NCBI GenBank assembly: GCA_963726315.1
Contig: CAVSBZ010000007.1
Span: forward strand, 496,001-560,000
Direction: 5' to 3'
DNA length: 64,000 nt
Source of the DNA: FEB-25 sp963726315
GTDB taxonomy: Bacteria > Chloroflexota > Anaerolineae > Anaerolineales > UBA4823
Shown here: piece after piece, positions 54,215 through 63,777 of the stretch
Layout: every line of letters begins with the position of its first letter
Position numbering within the stretch: position 1 is the stretch's first letter
Notes under the pieces: generated by a model
What the model was told of the DNA's origin: nothing
Databases searched by the model: none
What the model saw: only the letters and a program-made list of their open reading frames with translations
Program-made: the position numbers and the translations under genes

Positions 54215-54240
54215 TACGGGCGGGTCGCGACCCGCCCGTA
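54215..54240. repeat. 26-bp perfect GC-rich palindrome (REP-like)
   Basis: Bases 54215-54227 (TACGGGCGGGTCG) are followed directly by their exact reverse complement. It sits between convergent secreted-protease genes and could act as a terminator for the minus-strand gene, whose stop codon is 37 bases away, or be a dispersed palindromic element. Confidence 0.7.
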
Positions 54241-54276
54241 CTGGTTATCCATCGTAATAATCCGATTTGATATTTT

Positions 54277-56691
54277 TTAAGACCCACCTTTTGTCGCCAG
54301 CGGCATATATATTCGATGTAATCCATCTATGGTTCTGAAGCTCCATACAGGTCCGCCCATCTGGTATTCACCGTCGTGAACAATCACCTGCCAGTAATAG
54401 GTAGTTGCCGGGTTCAATATACCTGGGTTGTAAGATGGAGTACTCAGACCATAATCCAATGGCGGTGGTGGTGAAACTGTACCGAATAGAATGTCATAGG
54501 TGAGCTGGTCGCAATTTGGGTCGGTGCTCACCCAGCTGAGGGTGATGGAGATGGGCTGCATGACCGCCCCATCTACCGGTGTGGGAGAGTTTGGCACACT
54601 GGGCGCGGCATTGCTGACATTTAGCGTCACCTTACCGGTGATGATGCCATTTACCCTATCATCAAATGTTGCGATGTTGAGTATGGAAGTTCCCGACGGC
54701 AAGCACTGGTTAACGCTGGCTGAATAGGTGATTTCCACTGGCTCACCTGGAGCCACATCTCCCTGCCACTGGATTTGACCGTCTGCAAAGATGGGAATGC
54801 CCTGGGTGGCGGTGAGATTATCCGCCCAGGTCAGTGATATCGGCAGTGTGTCGGTGACCATAACCGTGCTGGGAGAGCCCAGGTTTTCCACGTGCAGCTG
54901 ATACTGCACCACGTCACCAGGTAAAACCGCAATCGATGAAGCCTGCTTGGTTGAAGGGCTCAAATTTGGCGTCGGGTCGAGCGAAAAATTCTGTACCTGT
55001 TCTTGGTCAATGATTACTGCCCGCTCCTCGCTGAAATGCCAGGGAGCTGAAACCCGCATTGTGTAGGAGGCCGGGCAGATCGTGAGCGAGTATTGGCCGG
55101 TCGCAGGGTCACTGGCGGCTACCTGGCGTGAGCCGACGAACTCGATGGTCGCCTGGAGGGGTAAACCGCTAACCGAGTCGGTGATCGTCCCAGAGACGAC
55201 CCACGGTATTTCAGGGCACAAATAAAAATCACGGGTGCTCACCGTGTCTGAAAACACGGTGACGTCAGCTGTCTGGTTCAGATAGCCATCAGCGCTGGCC
55301 TCCAGGGTGTAGCTGCCAGCTGAGATCACGCGGTGGTAATCTCCCACTTCAGGGTCGGTGAGGATGGTGTTGGGTACATCTCTGCCGACCAAGGTCAGGG
55401 TGGCATCCAGGGGTGTGCCATCTCTGGCATCCAACACCTGCCCGGTCATGCCAGTCCAAACCCGCTGCAGCCACCACAGCATGGCATCGCGGTTGTGGTT
55501 CCAGAATTCGTCCATCAAGCTGAAATCAGGGCTTTTATCCCACGAGATTTCGATGGTGACGTGATGTTCTCCTTGGTAGTAGTAGTCCCAGTCCTGCATG
55601 CCCCCATAGATCATATACCATTCCCAGCCGCGGGTCGTTCCATGATAGAAATATGGATCTGGATTATTCCACAGGTCTGGATTTCGAAACGCGTAGCCTA
55701 GACCAAAGTTTCTAAAAAGCTGGTCGTCGGGAGCATTTATCGGATTATTAGGATTTGCAACAGCGTCGAATGGGTAGTTGAGCACCTGTTCCCCACCATG
55801 GTAATTGGCGCCCATCACAAATCGATGCGCTAATTCAAAATTCATAAAGGCGATGGTTTCAGGTTGTGGGGATACTGGTGGACCTTCAAACCGGTCGGGG
55901 AAATTGCGGTTCAGATCTTCACCATTATGGTTATAGCGGTCGCCTGATACATACCCATCCGGGTTGTAGATCGGGCACAGCCAGATCTCCATTTTATCGA
56001 CCATATCCGTGATCACCGGGTCGGTGCCATAACTGTTTGCCAGCAGCTCGGCAAAGCGCATGGTCATCTCTATGCCGGTGGTCTCATCGCCGTGGTGATT
56101 GGCAGTGTATTTGAACTCGGGCTCATTCTCATCCACGCCCGGGTTGTCGCTAACCTCCATACACCATAGATCACGGTTCTGTACCGATGTACCAATACTC
56201 ACCAGGCTGACGATGTTGGGGTGGGCAGCCGCAAAATTCTGCATGCGGGTGACGTATTCTGTATAAGTAGGCCAGGCATTGGGAGCACCTGAACCGGGTC
56301 CATAAGCCAGGAAGCTGCGATAACCTTCGTTGGGGATTGGGACAGGGCTTAACCCGGCTTGAGACAAAATGTCCGATTGAGCCGGATCGATGTAGATTGT
56401 GGCGATCGATGGTTCGAAAGTTGAGCTTTCAGGTTTGGGTGTGCCATCCGCAGGCTGCATGTTGCCGATATCGATTTTCAGATCGTACAGCACTTGCAAG
56501 TCGTTCTCCGTTGCCAGGTAAACGACCGCCGGATAAGTATCGCTGTTTGGGTAGGGTTCTGGGGGTACAGGTGCGGGTAGTGGGCTATCAGGCTGCAGGC
56601 TGGCAGCGACTAGCCGGGGAATGCCAGCAACCACCACAGCAATGACCAACAGCGCAGCCAACCAGGTTATTGTTTTCCTATGGTTCGACAT
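54277..56691 (-). CDS. Secreted zinc carboxypeptidase (M14) with CarboxypepD, DUF11 and Fn3-like domains
   Basis: An 804-residue protein. Signal peptide TWLAALLVIAVVVAGIPRLV, prodomain to ~110, then the M14 domain. The zinc site is NHHGDETTG (His and Glu) with the third His in ANYHGGEQVLN, and the catalytic Glu is in HHVTIEISWDKSPD. Two CarboxypepD-regulatory domains follow (GQVLDARDGTPLDATLTLVG; SGTITDSVSGLPLQATIEF), then a DUF11-like domain (VVQYQLHVENLGSPSTVMVT) and an Fn3-like domain with SWVSTDPNCDQLTYDILFG. It ends RIYMPLATKGGS. It trims C-terminal residues of peptides, probably products of the convergent subtilase (inference). Confidence 0.92.
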   Translation of the reverse strand: MSNHRKTITWLAALLVIAVVVAGIPRLVAASLQPDSPLPAPVPPEPYPNSDTYPAVVYLATENDLQVLYDLKIDIGNMQPADGTPKPESSTFEPSIATIYIDPAQSDILSQAGLSPVPIPNEGYRSFLAYGPGSGAPNAWPTYTEYVTRMQNFAAAHPNIVSLVSIGTSVQNRDLWCMEVSDNPGVDENEPEFKYTANHHGDETTGIEMTMRFAELLANSYGTDPVITDMVDKMEIWLCPIYNPDGYVSGDRYNHNGEDLNRNFPDRFEGPPVSPQPETIAFMNFELAHRFVMGANYHGGEQVLNYPFDAVANPNNPINAPDDQLFRNFGLGYAFRNPDLWNNPDPYFYHGTTRGWEWYMIYGGMQDWDYYYQGEHHVTIEISWDKSPDFSLMDEFWNHNRDAMLWWLQRVWTGMTGQVLDARDGTPLDATLTLVGRDVPNTILTDPEVGDYHRVISAGSYTLEASADGYLNQTADVTVFSDTVSTRDFYLCPEIPWVVSGTITDSVSGLPLQATIEFVGSRQVAASDPATGQYSLTICPASYTMRVSAPWHFSEERAVIIDQEQVQNFSLDPTPNLSPSTKQASSIAVLPGDVVQYQLHVENLGSPSTVMVTDTLPISLTWADNLTATQGIPIFADGQIQWQGDVAPGEPVEITYSASVNQCLPSGTSILNIATFDDRVNGIITGKVTLNVSNAAPSVPNSPTPVDGAVMQPISITLSWVSTDPNCDQLTYDILFGTVSPPPPLDYGLSTPSYNPGILNPATTYYWQVIVHDGEYQMGGPVWSFRTIDGLHRIYMPLATKGGS

Positions 56692-56812
56692 GTTTATCTC
56701 CTCAGGTATACCTTTGGACCGGACAAGATAATTTGGCGGGTGATATGGAGTGCCAGGTGCCCGCCCATAGTGATTGTGTAATTAAAGGCTTTGCTAGAAC
56801 ATTCTGATTATA

Positions 56813-57913
56813 TCAAGGCGATGGTTCACGCAAGGATGCCAGGACGGTGCCCACTGCATCCAAACACTCAGCTGTATTCTCATAAGGGATGGTCACCTGG
56901 AGCATCGGTTTAGTCGCCAGCACAGTTTCATCGAGCCCGCCCACCAAGACGTACTCACGCAGCGACCACTTCTCCATCTGGGTTCTGTAAATATCATACT
57001 TGAGCGTACCGATATCGATGGTATTGATCAGCGCACCCTGGGGTTCTCCTGGTTGGGTTTCACTGATCACACAGTTGGCATATTTAGTGTAAGTCAGCTC
57101 GAATCCACCCTGTTCAGTCTGAGAAGTTTTCCATTTATCTGAGTGATAACTGCCCACTACTGGGTAATATTTAAAGAGCACCTCTTCGAGCGTTATGCTC
57201 GGCTCTGTCAGCACAATCTTGGCGATTTCCCTCTTATAAGCCGGATCGTCTATGGTAAACCTAAATGCCCCTGGATTAGCGTGGGGAAAGGTGTACGTGC
57301 GATAATAAATCGCCCCTGGAACCATGTTCGACGAGTTCAATCCATCCATGCTTATCGATGACGGGTCATACCGGTTATTCAGGTTGTCGGTTAAGTACAA
57401 ATCCTTGGATTTTAAGCTGAATCTTTCTGTGATGTGTTGATAAAAATCATAATCTGCTTTATAGGTCAAGACAAAGATCATCGAGCCATCCGGGGTCACT
57501 TCCACATGATCCACGCACCAGGTAATCTGCACTCCGTACGACGTATATCCGTAATCAATATAGATCCAAAAAGCATCGCAGCCACCGGCACCGTAGATGC
57601 CTGGTTTCAGCTTGTCTGAGACTTCGGTAAGCGTAAATGAAGGCTCAGGGGAAGAAGTGGCTGAGGGTTGTGTTGTGGGTGTTAATGATGGGGTGGTTGT
57701 GGGAGCGGCAGTCGAGCTGGCGATCGGCAGCGGGGTAGCAGTGGTAGTGCGCGTTGGAAAGAATGCATCGGGAGCTAGAGTTGAACTGTTTGTAGAGCTC
57801 ATAGATGGAGTCAACGGTACCGTTTCCTGGGGCTTCTAGCTGGTGCAGCCAACCAGCAGGATCAATGAGCTTATTAATAAAAATAAGACCAACATCTTTC
57901 TTGAGATGTTCAT
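56813..57913 (-). pseudogene. Lipoprotein interrupted by an in-frame TAG codon
   Basis: From ATG 57913 the frame encodes a lipoprotein signal (MLVLFLLISSLILLVGCTS) with a lipobox Cys, then TAG at 57838-57836, and continues in the same frame KPQETVPLTPSMSSTNSSTL through a Thr/Pro/Ser-rich linker to a ~250-residue soluble domain ending at 56813. The downstream part alone would start at TTG 57814 and lack export. One base change (CAG to TAG) explains it. The mature domain (FWIYIDYGYTSYGVQITWCV; FVLTYKADYDFYQHITERFS) has no family I recognise. Either a recent nonsense mutation or a sequence error. Confidence 0.7.
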
Positions 57914-58029
57914 GGCAGTTCTCCTCGATTGGCTCAATTCGAGATGGGTCAGATTGATACGGTTATTATATGACGAAAAGAATAATCAGAATTTTCCTGT
58001 GCATCGATCAATACGAATGGAAAAACCTT

Positions 58030-59423
58030 TTACGGCATGGGGTTGCTGCCAGCCCAGTCATCACCAAGGATAACCAACACATCCACCTGGCTGTTAGGAT
58101 CATACTGCAAGGAAATACTGTACGGCGATATCTTCATCAGGTCGACTAAATATTTATCAGTGTACGGGTTGCCGGTGTAATCGATGATCTGTGTGTAGGT
58201 GTTGTACTCACTGTTCTGGGTGCCGACCACGTTGGCGCCTTGTGACTGCAAGTAGGTCTGCGTCTCCTGGGCAAGACCCTCCGTGTAGGTGCCATTGGCT
58301 ACCACGATCTTAGCACCCTCGGCTTCCATATTTGCACGGGCATCACCGGAGGTCAATCCCGGACTGGCCATGTTAGAAGACGCGAACACCTGGTCTCGGA
58401 TCAGGCGGATCTGGTCTGGCACTGGTACAAGGATATCCTGCGAACCATCCGGAGATTTGGCAAAACCGACTGCATTGGGTGGAGCGATGGCGCCGCGTTG
58501 GACGCTGGACATGGGGATATCCAGCGCCAGCCAGCCGAGTTTCAATGCATCGTCCAGCGACAGGTTGGTGTGGATGCCTGCTGCCAGCTCAGTATAGAGG
58601 GCGGGAACTTTAGACGCCACCTGGGCTGGTCCCAGCTCCACAATCCTGTCTCGGATCGCCAGGATAACCTGTTGCTGGCGTTGAGCACGATCAAAATCAC
58701 CCCCGTCGGTGTGGCGGGCGCGTGCATATGCCAGGGCAGTCGGACCGTCTAATAGGTAATTCCCAGGTTTCAAGACCACCGTGTTCCCTTTACCGATTGG
58801 GTCTACACTGATTTCATTATCCACTTTCACATTAATCCCGCCCAGCTCATCGATAAAGTTCTCGAAAGCGCTAAAGTCGATGATGGCATAATAATCGATC
58901 GGTACTCCCAGCAGCAATTCAACGGTCTCCATCGCTTGCTGCGGTCCGCCACCCGGGACGTTATAAGCGATCCCCAGCGGATAAGCGGTATTGATGCGTC
59001 CATAATCGAACCCGGGGATGTTGACCCACAGGTCACACGGTATATTCAATATCCCGGCGGTCTTGGTTAACGGGTCGATGGTAAGAAAATCATCGTATCC
59101 GTGCGTGGTGGGCCATCAGCGGTTTCCCAATCGCGGTAGTCCAATCCCATCACCAGCACGGTCACCCGGCTGGCTCCATCCCAGGGTTGCGGCACAGGTC
59201 CGGACGATGATGTTGTAGGCACAGGTGTGGGCGCGGGCGTACCATCTATGCTGGGGGCAGTTGTGCCAGTTGCCTGGATCGCCAGGCCTGGTATCTGTGC
59301 GACGTTGAAGGAAACGAAGAAATCGTATGACTTTGTGTAGGCAGCATAAGCCGCGAAAATCGCGGCTATGACAAACAAGCTTAATAAACCTACTTTTAGA
59401 GGCGTAGGGGTTTTATGCATCAT
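58030..59423 (-). pseudogene. LytR-CpsA-Psr protein, frameshifted, with altered catalytic-site Arg
   Basis: From ATG 59423 (or the next codon) the frame gives a membrane helix (VGLLSLFVIAAIFAAYAAY), then the LCP start ASRVTVLVMGLDYRDWE and PPRTDTMIF, and stops at 59067. Adding one base in the T run near 59087 restores LTIDPLTKTAGILNIPCDLW and the rest of the LCP and LytR_C domains to 58030. The span is 464 codons plus 2 bases. The conserved IPRD Arg is Cys here (TGT; the intact paralogue has an Arg codon at this place). LCP proteins attach glycans to peptidoglycan. It follows the intact paralogue within a few bases and appears to be a decaying duplicate. Confidence 0.8.
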
Positions 59424-59434
59424 TAATTTTATAC

Positions 59435-60889
59435 TCAAGGCATGGTATTGTTATCCGCCCATTCCGTTCCCAGCAGGATGGCGATGTCCGTCTGACTGTT
59501 GGGGTCATAACGGCTGTAGATACTATCTGGCTGAATATTTAACAATTCAACCAGGTATTGCACGGTATAGGGTTTACCGGTGTAGTCAATGATCACAGTG
59601 CTATCAGATTTTTCTTCCGCGTTGCCTGTGACCGAAACAGTAATCCCATTCGAGTTCAGGTAATCGCTAGTCTCAGATGCTAATCCGGCAGTCGAGGTGG
59701 CATTCAGCACCGATACTGTAGCATTCTCTGCGGCACGTAATTCTTCCGGGTTGCTGATGTATAGGGTTGCTACCGGGGCTTCACCGCTGGTACCAGCCTC
59801 TGTGGAAAATACCTGGTCGCGTACCGCTCTTACGGCGTCCAGATCTGGAAGCAGGATATCCAGTCCATCTGGCGAAAAAGTCCGCGTGGTTTCATTGGGT
59901 CCGATCACGCCGCGTTTGATGTTTTCACGAGGGATTTGTGACACAGTCCACGCCAGGGAGATGATTTCCTTAAGTGTCAGGTTGGTGTGGATGCCGTAGC
60001 GTAAATTGTTATAGATAGTTGGGGCATTGGCGATGAGCTTGGGTAAGTTTCCCAGGGAGGTGAGCTTATCGAATATCGCCATGATCACTTGCTGCTGGCG
60101 GTCGGCACGGTCAAAGTCTGCGCCGAAGGTATCGCGGTTGCGGGCATATGCCAGGGCGGTTGGTCCATCCAGGTGTTGTGGACCTGCTTGGAGTGTGACT
60201 GTATTGCCCGGACCGATTGGGTCGACCGTCAGCTCATAGGGCACTTCCACATCAATTCCGCCGATCTGGTCGATGAAGTTCTCGAAAGCGGAGAAATCAA
60301 TCTGAGCGTAATAATTGGTTTCAACCCCCAGAAGCTCGTTTACCGTTTGCTCGGCAAGGGCAGGTCCTCCACCTGGAAGATTATACAATTCACCCAGGTA
60401 ATAGGCCGTGTTGATCTTGCCATAATCAAAACCTGGTACGTTGACCCACAGATCGCGCGGGATGGAGAGCATACCGGCGGTGCGGGAGACGGGATCTAAT
60501 GTAAGCAGCATCATCGTATCTGTGCGCGACGGCCCCTCGCCTTCCCAATCGCGGTAATCCAAACCCATGATCAGGACATTCACCCGGTTGGCACCGTCCC
60601 AAGGGACGGGTGTTGGACCGCTCTCCGCCTGGAGCGGAGCATTGACGTTGACATCAGGTTGGTTATTGTTCGGGGCTTCGGTTAATGTGAGCGGTGGCTC
60701 GGTGCTTTGAGTGTAGCTCTCTGCAGTGGCACCGCGAACGACCGAATAGGTTAAATAGACCGTGGCTGATAATGTGATCAGAAAGATTATCAGCAATCCC
60801 CACAATACAGGATTCATTTTAAATTGTTGTGAACCGCGTCGCCTGTGGGAAGACCGTTGGTCGATATCTACGGGATTATATTCATCCAT
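59435..60889 (-). CDS. LytR-CpsA-Psr (LCP) family glycopolymer transferase with LytR_C domain
   Basis: About 484 residues from ATG 60889 (MDEYNPVDIDQRSSHRRRG). A TTG-type start 63 bases upstream is less likely. A basic cytosolic segment and a membrane helix (NPVLWGLLIIFLITLSATVY) precede the LCP domain: NRVNVLIMGLDYRDWEGEGP, SRTDTMMLLTLDP, SIPRDLWVNVPGFDYGKINT and DGPTALAYARNRDTFGADFD. The catalytic Arg and Asp residues are intact. A LytR_C domain closes the protein (ATVSVLNATSTAGLASETSD). It transfers polyprenyl-linked glycans to cell-wall acceptors and could complete the pathway encoded in region 1 (inference). Confidence 0.92.
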   Translation of the reverse strand: MDEYNPVDIDQRSSHRRRGSQQFKMNPVLWGLLIIFLITLSATVYLTYSVVRGATAESYTQSTEPPLTLTEAPNNNQPDVNVNAPLQAESGPTPVPWDGANRVNVLIMGLDYRDWEGEGPSRTDTMMLLTLDPVSRTAGMLSIPRDLWVNVPGFDYGKINTAYYLGELYNLPGGGPALAEQTVNELLGVETNYYAQIDFSAFENFIDQIGGIDVEVPYELTVDPIGPGNTVTLQAGPQHLDGPTALAYARNRDTFGADFDRADRQQQVIMAIFDKLTSLGNLPKLIANAPTIYNNLRYGIHTNLTLKEIISLAWTVSQIPRENIKRGVIGPNETTRTFSPDGLDILLPDLDAVRAVRDQVFSTEAGTSGEAPVATLYISNPEELRAAENATVSVLNATSTAGLASETSDYLNSNGITVSVTGNAEEKSDSTVIIDYTGKPYTVQYLVELLNIQPDSIYSRYDPNSQTDIAILLGTEWADNNTMP

Positions 60890-61111
60890 CGAAGTCGGAT
60901 TATAACATGTAGCAGGAGTTTGAATGCGTGAAGTGATGAATTGTTGTGGCATAATTATACATCCAGGCTGGCATTGCCTTTCGTTTTAGAGATGATGCTG
61001 CTTATAACCTTTTTGTGTTGCACGAAAAATGCCACCACCTGGGATGGTTTGAAGACGAATTATCATGCATTCTGGTTCCCTGGATTTAATCTAGGAATGC
61101 AATCCTGATCT

Positions 61112-63109
61112 ATGTCACTGATTACTGTCCACGACCTGGCTAAATCTTTCGGAGCGCGAGATATCTTCTCGGGAATCTCGCTTAGCATTCCACACCATGC
61201 CCGCATTGCCATCATTGGTCCGAACGGGATCGGCAAAACGACGCTGCTACGCATCCTCGCCGGGGAGGAGGAACCATCTGTCGGGGTGGTCAGCCAGGCA
61301 CGCAGTCTATCCATTGGTCATCTGGCTCAGGAGGCGGGGTTGGATTCTCCGCATACCCTGTGGGAGGAATGCCTGCAACCTTTCGAACCGTTGCGCGAGC
61401 TGGAAACCGAGCTGCAGCGCCTCGAACATGCCATGGCTGATCCGCAGCAGGTTGACCAGGTATTGGAAAAGTATGGTCGCTTGCAAGTGGAATTCGATCA
61501 CAGAGGGGGCTACACCTACATACAGCGCATCCAGCAGGTGCTCTCAGGCCTGGGTTTCACACCTGATGAATACCAGGCACCGCTATCTCGTCTTTCTGGC
61601 GGCGAACGCACGCGCGCCCTTTTGGCTCGCCTGCTGCTATCGGAGCCAGACCTGCTGGTGCTGGATGAGCCCACCAACCACCTCGATATTGCCGCTGTGG
61701 AGTGGCTGGAAGATTATCTGCGTCAGTGGGAAGGTGCCACTCTGATCGTCTCGCATGACCGATATTTCCTTGACCAGGTAGTGGATACGATCTGGGAGAT
61801 GACGCGCTCGGGTTTCGAGATCTACCATGGGAACTATTCTGCCTATGTGGACCAGCGTACAGAACGCTGGGAGCGCAGGAGGGAAGTGTTCGAGGCCGAA
61901 AAAGAGAAGCTTGATAAGGACCTGGATTACATCAAGAAGAATATCTCCGGGCAGAATGTGACCCAGGCAAGAGGCCGGCTGCGACGGCTTACCCGTCGCC
62001 TGCAAGCCATTGAGCAGGTGGGGTTGGATGCTGCCATCAGCACGAAATGGGCAGAGTTAAGCCGGAGTGTGGATACCACCACCAGCATGCTCAGCCCGGA
62101 TGAAGCCGAGAGACACATCAACGCCCTGCACGAACCCAGCAACCGGCCTCCCCGCCTCCACCTGCACCTGCATGCCGACCAGCGCAGCGGTGAGATCGTC
62201 CTGCGTACGTATAAGCTTCAGATCGGTTATCCTGGTAAAGTGCTTTTTTATGCCGGCGAGATTGAGCTGCGCCGCTTGCAGTGTACTGCCCTGATCGGAC
62301 CAAATGGTGCCGGAAAGACCACCTTCCTCAAGACCATCCTGGAGAAAATCCCCCCATTGGCAGGGGAAGTGGAGCTGGGTGCCAGCCTGAACGTGGGTTA
62401 CTTTGCTCAGTCACATGAAGACCTGCATCCCGAACGTACCCTTGTACAGGAGATCGATTCGGTAGCTCCCAAGATGCTGCTGGCAGATATCCGTAATTAC
62501 CTGGCAAAGTTTCTGTTCACCGGAGAGGATGTATTCAAGCAAGTGGAGGTGTTATCTGGGGGTGAGCGCGGCCGGCTGGCATTAGCGAAGCTGGCATTAT
62601 CTGGTGCCAACCTGCTCCTGCTGGACGAGCCTACCAACCACCTGGATATCCCCTCCCAGGAGATCCTGCAGGAGGTGCTGGACCAATTCCAAGGTACCAT
62701 CCTGCTCGTCTCCCATGACCGCTACCTGATTGATGCACTGGCAACCCAGATATGGGAGATTGATGAGATCAAAGGTATTCTGCGCACGTTCAAGGGTAGC
62801 TACAGCCAATACCATCTGCTGCAGGAAGCCGAACGATTGGCAGAAAAGGAAGCCAGGGGCAATAACGATGTGCTGAAGGAGCTTCCCAGGAAACCCGTGG
62901 CTTCAGCGGAAGATAAGCGCAAGCGCGCCCGGTTGAAGGAGGTGGAAACCATGATTGACCGGCTGGAAGATGACCTGGCGGCTCTGGGTCATCGGTTGGA
63001 AAACCCGCCTGCCGATACTGCCAGGGTGCAGAAGTTGGGTACCGAATATGTCAGGGTGCAGAAGGAGCTGGAAGCTTTGATGGATGAGTGGGGGGAACTG
63101 CACGGATAA
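61112..63109 (+). CDS. ABC-F family ATPase (Uup/EttA/Vga-like)
   Basis: A 665-residue soluble protein with two ABC domains and no membrane part. Domain 1: Walker A IIGPNGIGKTTLLRILAG, signature RLSGGERTRALLARLLL, Walker B LLVLDEPTNHLD. A linker rich in charged helix (VFEAEKEKLDKDLDYIKKNI) separates it from domain 2: Walker A LIGPNGAGKTTFLKTILE, signature VLSGGERGRLALAKLAL, Walker B LLLLDEPTNHLD. The C-terminal coiled coil (KRARLKEVETMIDRLEDDLA) is Uup-like. ABC-F proteins act on the ribosome or on DNA structures. It is divergent from the LCP genes; the 222-base spacer shows no clear promoter. Confidence 0.92.
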   Translation: MSLITVHDLAKSFGARDIFSGISLSIPHHARIAIIGPNGIGKTTLLRILAGEEEPSVGVVSQARSLSIGHLAQEAGLDSPHTLWEECLQPFEPLRELETELQRLEHAMADPQQVDQVLEKYGRLQVEFDHRGGYTYIQRIQQVLSGLGFTPDEYQAPLSRLSGGERTRALLARLLLSEPDLLVLDEPTNHLDIAAVEWLEDYLRQWEGATLIVSHDRYFLDQVVDTIWEMTRSGFEIYHGNYSAYVDQRTERWERRREVFEAEKEKLDKDLDYIKKNISGQNVTQARGRLRRLTRRLQAIEQVGLDAAISTKWAELSRSVDTTTSMLSPDEAERHINALHEPSNRPPRLHLHLHADQRSGEIVLRTYKLQIGYPGKVLFYAGEIELRRLQCTALIGPNGAGKTTFLKTILEKIPPLAGEVELGASLNVGYFAQSHEDLHPERTLVQEIDSVAPKMLLADIRNYLAKFLFTGEDVFKQVEVLSGGERGRLALAKLALSGANLLLLDEPTNHLDIPSQEILQEVLDQFQGTILLVSHDRYLIDALATQIWEIDEIKGILRTFKGSYSQYHLLQEAERLAEKEARGNNDVLKELPRKPVASAEDKRKRARLKEVETMIDRLEDDLAALGHRLENPPADTARVQKLGTEYVRVQKELEALMDEWGELHG

Positions 63110-63207
63110 ACTTTTTCTGATAATAATTGTCAGAAAGAGTAACTGTGTTACATTAATAAAGTGCTCGATTATTAGGAATTAGAATGATAGAGACGACAAT
63201 AAGCCAA

Positions 63208-63777
63208 TTACTTTCCTTCTATGTGGGATGCTTTTTCTAATAGATTCTGATAACGCTTCAGTAAACTTGGCTCATCTAATGCTTCAATAAATTGGATTAA
63301 CCATTTTTCTATGTATTCATCATCCAACTTGCCTTGTTGTACAATGAGTACAGATAACACATCTTGTAAATCTTTTTCCCGCCCGGCGACCATTTTTTGA
63401 ATAATCAAATCCTCAGCTGAACAAATCCATACATTCCATCCTCCCATATCGCGTTGGACAGCTCGTTCTATGATTAATTCCTCATAGCCAGGGATTGCCA
63501 GAAGAAAATCCACGATTACATCATTAATAGTCGTGGCGACTATAAATATGTTCTCGGGTGCTGCCTGCCTTGCAGCCTTTGGAAATGCTGATTTTATTAG
63601 TGATCGAGCTTTTTTATATTCATAATCTGGTACGAGCACCTTGATATCAATATCTTTGGTTAAGCGAACCATCCCCCATTGTGCCAGCGCAAGACCACCG
63701 ATTACGGCATAACGATATCCATTTTTCTCCAAAACATCGATTGCTATCTTCAGAGGTGCTTCAAGTTGCTTCTCCAT
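63208..63777 (-). CDS. Nucleotidyltransferase-fold protein (AbiEii/toxin-like)
   Basis: A 189-residue protein. YRYAVIGGLALAQWGMVRLT, followed by KDIDIKVLV, gives the nucleotidyltransferase pattern GG-x-A-x(n)-T-x-D-x-D with both metal-binding Asp residues. The later Asp (VIVDFLLAIPGYEELIIERA) and the helix CSAEDLIIQKMVAGREKDLQ are typical of AbiEii/COG3575-type NTases. Such proteins act as toxins or antiphage factors with a small partner. The partner here overlaps its start by 17 bases. Whether the pair is a toxin-antitoxin system is inference. Confidence 0.75.
   Translation of the reverse strand: MEKQLEAPLKIAIDVLEKNGYRYAVIGGLALAQWGMVRLTKDIDIKVLVPDYEYKKARSLIKSAFPKAARQAAPENIFIVATTINDVIVDFLLAIPGYEELIIERAVQRDMGGWNVWICSAEDLIIQKMVAGREKDLQDVLSVLIVQQGKLDDEYIEKWLIQFIEALDEPSLLKRYQNLLEKASHIEGK

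Noticed and set aside
57836..57838. TAG recoding (for example pyrrolysine) in the lipoprotein
   Set aside because: TAG serves as a normal stop in other genes of this window, such as the ABC ATPase gene, and no recoding machinery is visible.
63111..63140. Terminator after the ABC-F gene (CTTTTTCTGA/TCAGAAAGAG)
   Set aside because: The stem is AT-rich with a mismatch and no T-run follows; too weak to list as a feature.
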